A stretch of 23,607 nucleotides of DNA, taken from an uncultured Christensenella sp. GTDB lineage: Bacteria; Bacillota; Clostridia; Christensenellales; Borkfalkiaceae. The notes below the pieces were generated by a model. That model ran no database searches and was not told the origin of the DNA. It worked only from the letters and a program-made list of their open reading frames with translations. Of this stretch, positions 16,343 to 21,800 are shown in pieces. The first letter of the stretch is position 1. The number at the start of each line of letters is the position of its first letter. The stretch is taken from assembly GCA_910586345.1 (NCBI GenBank), contig CAJUHC010000022.1, positions 1-23,607 of the forward strand, in the 5' to 3' direction. The position numbers and the translations under genes are program-made.

Positions 16343-16343
16343 T
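16338..16343 (+). promoter_or_regulatory. Possible -10 box of the tRNA gene
   Basis: A perfect TATAAT overlaps the DUF4250 stop codon and would start transcription near 16350, seven bases before the tRNA. The sequence about 17 bases upstream (GGCTTT, GCTTTT) is a poor -35 box, so the tRNA may instead depend on read-through from the DUF4250 promoter. Confidence 0.35.
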
Positions 16344-16356
16344 ATTCAAATAAAAC

Positions 16357-16433
16357 GCATCCGTAGCTCAGTTGGATAGAGCAATAGCCTCCGACGCTAT
16401 GTGCCGATGGTTCGAATCCATTCGGGTGCACCA
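16357..16433 (+). tRNA. tRNA-Arg (anticodon CCG)
   Basis: The cloverleaf folds completely. The acceptor stem is GCATCCG (16357-16363) with CGGGTGC (16423-16429, one G-U pair), discriminator A16430 and encoded CCA (16431-16433). The D stem is GCTC/GAGC (16366-16369, 16379-16382). The anticodon stem ATAGC/GCTAT encloses CTCCGAC with anticodon CCG at 16391-16393, which reads CGG. The T arm has loop TTCGAAT (16411-16417). The identity is read from the anticodon. Confidence 0.97.
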
Positions 16434-16438
16434 ATTTT

Positions 16439-16486
16439 GCAAATAAGACGGCTTTCGCTGTCTTATTTGCGTTTGATTTTCTTTTT
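16439..16486 (+). terminator. Terminator after tRNA-Arg
   Basis: A 14-bp stem (GCAAATAAGACGGC at 16439-16452, GCTGTCTTATTTGC at 16457-16470, one G-U pair) has a TTTC loop and is followed by a T-rich tail. It begins five bases after the tRNA CCA end. Confidence 0.88.
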
Positions 16487-16529
16487 AGTCACCTGTTGCC
16501 GTCGGAAACGATTATTCTGAAATTATAAG

Positions 16530-16558
16530 TTGACAAGGTTTCTTAAATGCGTTACTAA
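16530..16558 (+). promoter_or_regulatory. Promoter of the alpha/beta hydrolase gene (-10 uncertain)
   Basis: A perfect TTGACA lies at 16530-16535. Seventeen bases on is TACTAA (16553-16558), a poor -10; AT-rich alternatives follow within a few bases. The hydrolase ATG is about 45 bases further. Confidence 0.45.
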
Positions 16559-16604
16559 ATAATAGTACGGATACACGCATAAAAAATATCGAGGAATAAA
16601 TTAA

Positions 16605-17405
16605 ATGGAAAATCTGTATCTCGAAAATTCTCCTATAGCCTATTATATAGACGACAGCTCGAATAAAGAGTGGCTTGTTTTTGTTCACGCCGCGTTCGTT
16701 GACCATAGAATGTTTGAAAAACAATTCGAATATTTTTCGGGAAAATACAATTTGCTGGCTATCGATATTTTAGGGCACGGAAATTCTGTCCGGACACGGA
16801 AAGGCGACGGGGTTGAAAAAACGTCGGACTGGATAAACGCAATTTTTGAAAAACACAATATCCGTTCGGCTCATTTCGTCGGGGTCTCGTTGGGCTCGGT
16901 TTTTATTCAGGACTTTGCCAATAAATATGAAGAAAAGGTATTGTCGCTCGCTTGTTTCGGCGGATACGACGTAAACAAGTTCGATATCAATAAGCAAAAG
17001 GCCAATTCCAAAGCCCAGATGAAAATGATGCTGAAAGCTTTGATTTCCGTAAAATGGTTCGCGAAAGAAAATAAAAAAATTTCCGCTTACACCGACGATG
17101 CTCAAACTGCTTTTTACAATATGAATATCCGGTTCAGAAAGAGTTCTTTCAGATATCTTGCGGGGCTTAAAAACCTTGTAAACAAATATCCTAAGAAAGA
17201 ACGGCGATATAATTTGTTGGTCGGCTGCGGCGAATACGATAATCCTACGGAAATCGAAATCGTGAACGAGTGGGCTGAATACGAAAATTGCGATAAAATA
17301 ATTTTCAAAGGCGCGGGACATTGCGTGAATATGGATACCCCGCGGGAATTTAACTTAATACTTGATTCGTTTCTGCGTAAAAACGGCGTAAACGGCTTTG
17401 CATAA
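16605..17405 (+). CDS. Alpha/beta-fold hydrolase
   Basis: The 266-residue soluble hydrolase has FVHAAFVDHRMF near the oxyanion hole (26-37), DILGHGNS (54-61), the nucleophile elbow GVSLGS with S95 (93-98), a probable acid D212 in GEYDNPT and catalytic H239 in GAGHCVNMDTP (236-246). The triad is therefore complete. A lysine-rich helical cap region (about 125-195) sits between the core halves and would set substrate choice. There is no signal peptide. The substrate is unknown; many relatives are carboxylesterases or small-ester hydrolases. The ATG follows GAGGA by nine bases. It stands alone between two terminators and converges with the CPBP gene. Confidence 0.85.
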   Translation: MENLYLENSPIAYYIDDSSNKEWLVFVHAAFVDHRMFEKQFEYFSGKYNLLAIDILGHGNSVRTRKGDGVEKTSDWINAIFEKHNIRSAHFVGVSLGSVFIQDFANKYEEKVLSLACFGGYDVNKFDINKQKANSKAQMKMMLKALISVKWFAKENKKISAYTDDAQTAFYNMNIRFRKSSFRYLAGLKNLVNKYPKKERRYNLLVGCGEYDNPTEIEIVNEWAEYENCDKIIFKGAGHCVNMDTPREFNLILDSFLRKNGVNGFA

Positions 17406-17421
17406 AAGCAAAGCCGTTTTT
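17391..17421 (+). terminator. Terminator of the hydrolase gene
   Basis: A perfect 11-bp stem (AACGGCTTTGC at 17391-17401, complement at 17408-17418) ends in TTTTT. The left arm lies in the last codons of the hydrolase and the loop contains its stop. It may also stop transcription of the convergent CPBP gene. Confidence 0.85.
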
Positions 17422-17455
17422 ATTAAATGCATAATGTAGTGAACCGTATATGTTT

Positions 17456-18226
17456 TTATGTTGAGTTCTTGTCCTGTTTTATAAGAAAACAGAGGACGTG
17501 CGCTGAACATAAAAGTCCCGCTGCGGCGGTAAATATCCAGAACCAAAGGTCCTGAAAATTTCCCGTTCCGAGTTCGGATATTATGTTTCCGCCGAAATCG
17601 AAACCTGCGTGGAGCAATACGCATAACCACAGATTATCGGTTTTTATCAGTACGGCGGAAAGCATAGCGCCTATTAAAAAGCTGTAACCGACTTGTAAAA
17701 AAGTCGCGCCGACGTTCGCTCCCGCAAAAAGATTGAAAAGATGAACAACCCCGAAAGCAGCCGAAGTAAGCAGAACGGTATAAATTTGTCCGTGCGGTTT
17801 GCCTTTGAAAATCTGATTGAAAGTATCCTGCAAAATTCCGCGGAAAAGCGTTTCCTCCATAAATCCGATTGCCAGACATTCCGCAATAAAAAGCGCTGTT
17901 AACTCGGCCCGCACGATTTCCGCCGAACCTGTTATAAGCGCGGAGAAAGGAAAGTTCGCGAGAACGACTAAAAAGCAGGGTATGCACCAAAGTAAATTTC
18001 CGGGTAAACTTTTTAATTCGGGTTTCAGTATTTTTTTACAGCCTAACAGAATTAAAACCGTAAGCAAAGCCCCGCCTGCGGCGAAGCGCGGTATTGTCCC
18101 GTTTAAAAGCGCGTTTAAAGTTTCGTCGTCCGTATACTTGAAATTGCAGACTTCGAAAACTATGAATATTATGACCGAAAGTACGATTAAAATTATCGGT
18201 ATTGCGTTTGTTAAATTTTTTTTCAC
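17456..18226 (-). CDS. CPBP-family intramembrane metalloprotease
   Basis: The 256-residue membrane protein has several hydrophobic helices. It has all three CPBP/Abi (CAAX-protease-like) motifs: EETLFR (124-129), FGVVH with H162 (158-162) and HAGFD with H206 and D210 (206-210). These form the glutamate/histidine metal site inside the membrane. In Gram-positive bacteria the family is linked to bacteriocin immunity or maturation and other membrane proteolysis; no bacteriocin gene is seen beside it, so the role is open. The start is GTG, since no in-frame ATG precedes the first transmembrane helix. No Shine-Dalgarno is present and TATAAT lies eight bases upstream, so the mRNA may have almost no leader. 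Confidence 0.88.
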   Translation of the reverse strand: MKKNLTNAIPIILIVLSVIIFIVFEVCNFKYTDDETLNALLNGTIPRFAAGGALLTVLILLGCKKILKPELKSLPGNLLWCIPCFLVVLANFPFSALITGSAEIVRAELTALFIAECLAIGFMEETLFRGILQDTFNQIFKGKPHGQIYTVLLTSAAFGVVHLFNLFAGANVGATFLQVGYSFLIGAMLSAVLIKTDNLWLCVLLHAGFDFGGNIISELGTGNFQDLWFWIFTAAAGLLCSAHVLCFLIKQDKNST

Positions 18227-18234
18227 GAGCGTTG

Positions 18235-18240
18235 ATTATA
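18235..18240 (-). promoter_or_regulatory. -10 box of the CPBP gene
   Basis: On the minus strand a perfect TATAAT sits eight bases before the GTG start codon. Transcription would begin about two bases before the codon. The matching -35 position is T-rich and poor. Confidence 0.4.
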
Positions 18241-18273
18241 TTTTAATTTAATAACAGAAAAAAATCAAGCGTA

Positions 18274-18323
18274 CCGCAGTGTTGAGTTAAACCGACTGAA
18301 AAACTTGCACTGCGGAATTTTTT
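18274..18323 (+). terminator. Terminator-like hairpin with no gene in front of it
   Basis: CCGCAGTG (18274-18281) pairs perfectly with CACTGCGG (18308-18315), an inner GAGTT/AACTT helix extends it, and AATTTTTT follows. In the plus direction it looks like a full intrinsic terminator, yet the gene upstream is on the other strand. It may end a short RNA or act as an attenuator of the downstream unit, or work for a minus-strand transcript, where a T run follows after nine bases. Confidence 0.6.
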
Positions 18324-18345
18324 CGTTTAATTTCAAAACAAACGT

Positions 18346-18374
18346 TTAAACTCTAACGAGCGCGTTGATATTAT
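18346..18374 (+). promoter_or_regulatory. Weak candidate promoter of the HTH/RHS unit
   Basis: TTAAAC (18346-18351), 17 bp, then TATTAT (18369-18374). The -10 is 5/6 and the -35 only 3/6. TTGATA (18365-18370) is a better -35 but lacks a -10 at a good distance. ACAAATGTTTGT (18391-18402), a small dyad, lies between this and the ribosome site. Confidence 0.3.
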
Positions 18375-18412
18375 AGGTGCGCAATAATAAACAAATGTTT
18401 GTAAAATTAAAC

Positions 18413-18436
18413 GGAGGTGAAGAGGCTATGCAGTAA
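18413..18436 (+). other. Strong ribosome site followed by a two-codon minigene
   Basis: GGAGGTGA (18413-18420), the best ribosome site in the region, is seven bases ahead of ATG CAG TAA (18428-18436), which codes only Met-Gln. It is not in frame with the next gene. It may be a leader minigene, or the original start of the following gene separated by a one-base change. See the finding on this site. Confidence 0.5.
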
Positions 18437-18546
18437 TTAAAAGATATTTGCTTAAAAAATCTATGCAGGGGGAACGGTGCGGGCGTTTGTTCGGCTCGGC
18501 GGGAAAAAACGAAACTCGCCGAAGCGGACGGCGCAAACAAAGAACT

Positions 18547-18855
18547 ATGAACAGAAGAAAAGATTTACTCAACGCGCTTGCGGAGCGTGAACCGTACGAC
18601 GGTTTGGTTTTATCCGACGACGAAATACGTGCGTTATTCCAAAAACTGACGGAGTATTACGAACTTAACGACATAGAAACGCGGAATAACCACGGCGCAA
18701 TATTCAAAACTTTGTACGTCGACGGCGGTTATAAAAATTACGAAAAAACAGCCGCTGAGAACTACGTAAGCACGTACACGCTCGACAGGTACAGACAAAG
18801 GTACAACAAATTTGCCGAAAGGCTGTTGAAAGAAAAAATTTTAAGGAGAAAATAA
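18547..18855 (+). CDS. Small HTH-like protein coupled to the RHS gene
   Basis: I do not recognise a named family with certainty. From the ATG at 18547 the product has 102 residues, is highly charged and mostly helical. Residues 63-94 (KNYEKTAAENYVSTYTLDRY and following) have the spacing of a sigma-region-4/ArpU-like helix-turn-helix, suggesting DNA binding. The frame is open from 18421, with other possible starts at 18463 (ATG) and 18448 (TTG); the added residues would be a low-complexity basic stretch, so 18547 is preferred. None of the three starts has a Shine-Dalgarno. The stop overlaps the RHS start as TAATG, with AAGGAG inside the last codons, so the two are probably translated together and functionally linked, for example as a dedicated regulator. 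Confidence 0.6.
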   Translation: MNRRKDLLNALAEREPYDGLVLSDDEIRALFQKLTEYYELNDIETRNNHGAIFKTLYVDGGYKNYEKTAAENYVSTYTLDRYRQRYNKFAERLLKEKILRRK

Positions 18856-21800
18856 TGAATTATATATTAGGTAATCAGCCCGAAACTAAAGAGGCTGAAA
18901 AAAAGGAAAAAGAAATAAAAATTGAAAAAGAGGAAATAAATTCCGAACACGAAAACGCAATTAAAGTAAAAAAACACTTCCTTTTCGAGGACAAATCGAA
19001 ACGCGAGCCGAACGCAAAACACTACGTCGGCAACGACGGTACGACAACCGCGGTGTACAGCGCGAAAGCCGTGCATTTCTCGGACGGCGAAAGTTCCGGC
19101 TTGTCGGAAATCGACAACTCGCTTTCCGACGACGGCGAGACGTTTCAGACCAAAGCAAACTCGTTTAAAACCCGATTTAAAAAACGCTCGGCGGACGGCG
19201 AAATCTTCGAGGTCGCCGACGGCAAATGCAAAGTCGGATTAAAGTCGCGCGATTTATCGAAACACTGCGGATGCGATGCGGATAACTGTATCTGCGAACA
19301 CTCCGATTGCGCAGAAAGCAGTTTGATTTTTAAAGACGTAACGCCTAACGTCGACTTGCAGTATTCGGTGGATTCCGACAGGGTCAAAGAAAATATCATA
19401 ATAAAAGAAAAATGCGATAACTACGAATACGATTTCGGAATGAATATCGAAAATCTCGAAACTTGCATATCGGACGACGGAAAAACGTTGCAGTTAAAAG
19501 ATACGGACAGCGGAAAGGTAAAATTCTATATCCCCGCCCCCTTTATGATTGACGCGGCAGGCGCGAAAAGCGAACTTGTCTGTTATGAAATCGCGGAACA
19601 GTCCGAAGGCTCGCTCGAATTCAAAGTCGTCGCCGACAAAGATTGGATAAATTCCGAAGAGCGTAAATTCCCCGTCAAAATCGACCCTCAGATTGTCGCG
19701 TCCGACACGTCGCTTTTTACTTACGAGAATTATACACAAGTGGAAAAAGAGGGTTCAAACGGTGCATATTGGAGCTGGGAAAGGTCTGAAATAAAAGACG
19801 ACAACATAATAATCGATGCTAAAAATAAACTAATTTTAAAAATTAATAAATCAAAATATCAATATTTAACAAAACGTATAACTTCTGTTAAATTGAAATT
19901 CGACGGTTATTCAAGTAATTATGACGGACATTGTCCTTATATTAGCGGTTGTAAAATTAACGGTAATTTTTATAACCTAATATACGGTATTAATTACATT
20001 GATATTACCAGCTTGTTTAAATTATATTCGGTTTGCACATTGGAATTTACAAGCGAAAGTTACTGTTATACTAGAATTAATCTCGGCAGCGGTAAAGAGC
20101 CTCAGCTTATAATAGAGTATATGACGAACGAAAACGAGGCGGAACCAAAAACGTTTTCGCTTGCGGGCGACGCTACGGGCTCGATGGACCTGGAAACGGG
20201 CGCGTTTACGACTTCGTTTTCAGATATCGAAGCGGGAAGCTCGGCGCTTCCTTTGCAGATTGCGCATACGCATTTAAAAAGCGACGACGATTTCAACTGC
20301 GGAGAAAATTGGCGACTGAATTTACATCAGAAATTAGAAAAATCGGGCGACGAATACGTATACGCCGACGGCAACGGTCGTAAGCATATGATAACGGAGG
20401 TTTACTATTACGTAGACGGTTCCTCGCGTAAAACAGTAAATAAAAGTGAAGTTACTATAAATCCTAACGGTTTATTATCCTGTAACGTAAACGGAGTAAC
20501 TTACGAGGTAACGCGCGAACTTCGTACCAACGAAGGGTTAAGATTGGTAACGAGATTGGAGGACGTAAATAACATTGAATTTTATGAACAGAGGCAAGAA
20601 AACGAATTACAGCTGGAGAATGAAATATACCAATTAAAAGATACAATATCTGAATTATCCTATAACATTGGAGTTTATAAAGATAAATTAGCCAATACAG
20701 GCAGTCCGCTTTTACTTTACGACAATTCGAATAATATTGTTGATTCACTAATAAACTCGTTAGGCATAAAAGTATTAAAAGATTTATTCAATCTCGATAA
20801 CGAAATCGGTGATAATAACGATAATTTAATGCAGCGTCTTGAAAATGTTGATATTGCAATTGCTAAGTTATCCATTACGTCGGAACGAGAAATCGAGAAT
20901 TTATATTATGAATTTAATAATATTGAAGTTAAAGAAGATAAATCTAATCAAGTAGTTAAAGATGCGGCGCAAATTAATGCGATAAAACAGAATTTATTAC
21001 GTAAACTTTACAAATATAAAAATCAGTTAACGGAACGATTTAATAATTCTACTTTAGGCGGTTTAGAACCGAATAAACAGCGTAAAGCGAGTAGAGACTA
21101 TACTGTTTTAAATCAGATGCAACAAAGATATGAGAAATACAGTATACAGTTAAAACAAAAAAATGAACAGTTAAAACAGCTTAAAAGACAGCTTCCCACG
21201 GCGTACGTTACGGACGACAGCGGGAAAATACTATGTTTCAACTGCTTCGGAAATCTCTGTGCAATAACCGACAGATACGAAAACGTAATATCTGTAGAAT
21301 GGAACGAAATAATAACTTCGGAGGGCAAAAAGGAAGTAATAACGGCAGTTTACGACGGCGAAAGAAAAACGGCTTTCAAATACAACCGCGACGGTAAACT
21401 CATATCCATAACCGCGCCCGACGGTAATCGTGTAGCGTATACTTATAGCATAAACGAACTTAAAAAAGTTAAATTTTCAGACGGCAAAATTAATTACTTC
21501 AGATATTCGTCGAACAATATTGCGCGGATACGTTGTAACGACCATACTTTATCCGAAATCAAATATAACGGCTATATCCCTAAATCGATAACGACAAATT
21601 CCACTGTAACCGAAGTAACGGATAGTACCGAAACGGTTGCCGAAAGTAATATAAGCGATTCTTGCTCAACGAGCGAAAATCTGTTGTCGTCAGTTCAAAT
21701 TATTTTTGAACCGAACTACATAAGCATAAGCGACGGCAATACAACCGAGTATACGCTGTTGGACGAAAATAAAAGAACCTGCGGAGGATATACAAAGAAA

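Noticed and set aside
16770..17321. 183-codon minus-strand frame opposite the alpha/beta hydrolase
   Set aside because: The plus frame contains a complete Ser-Asp-His triad; the minus frame has no ribosome site or family resemblance.
18463..18546. Possible structured RNA or riboswitch before the HTH gene (TCGGCG/CGCCGA hairpin, GTTTG/CAAAC closing pair)
   Set aside because: The helices are short and match no riboswitch class I know; the same bases may simply be the 5' part of the open frame. Covariation would be needed to revive it.
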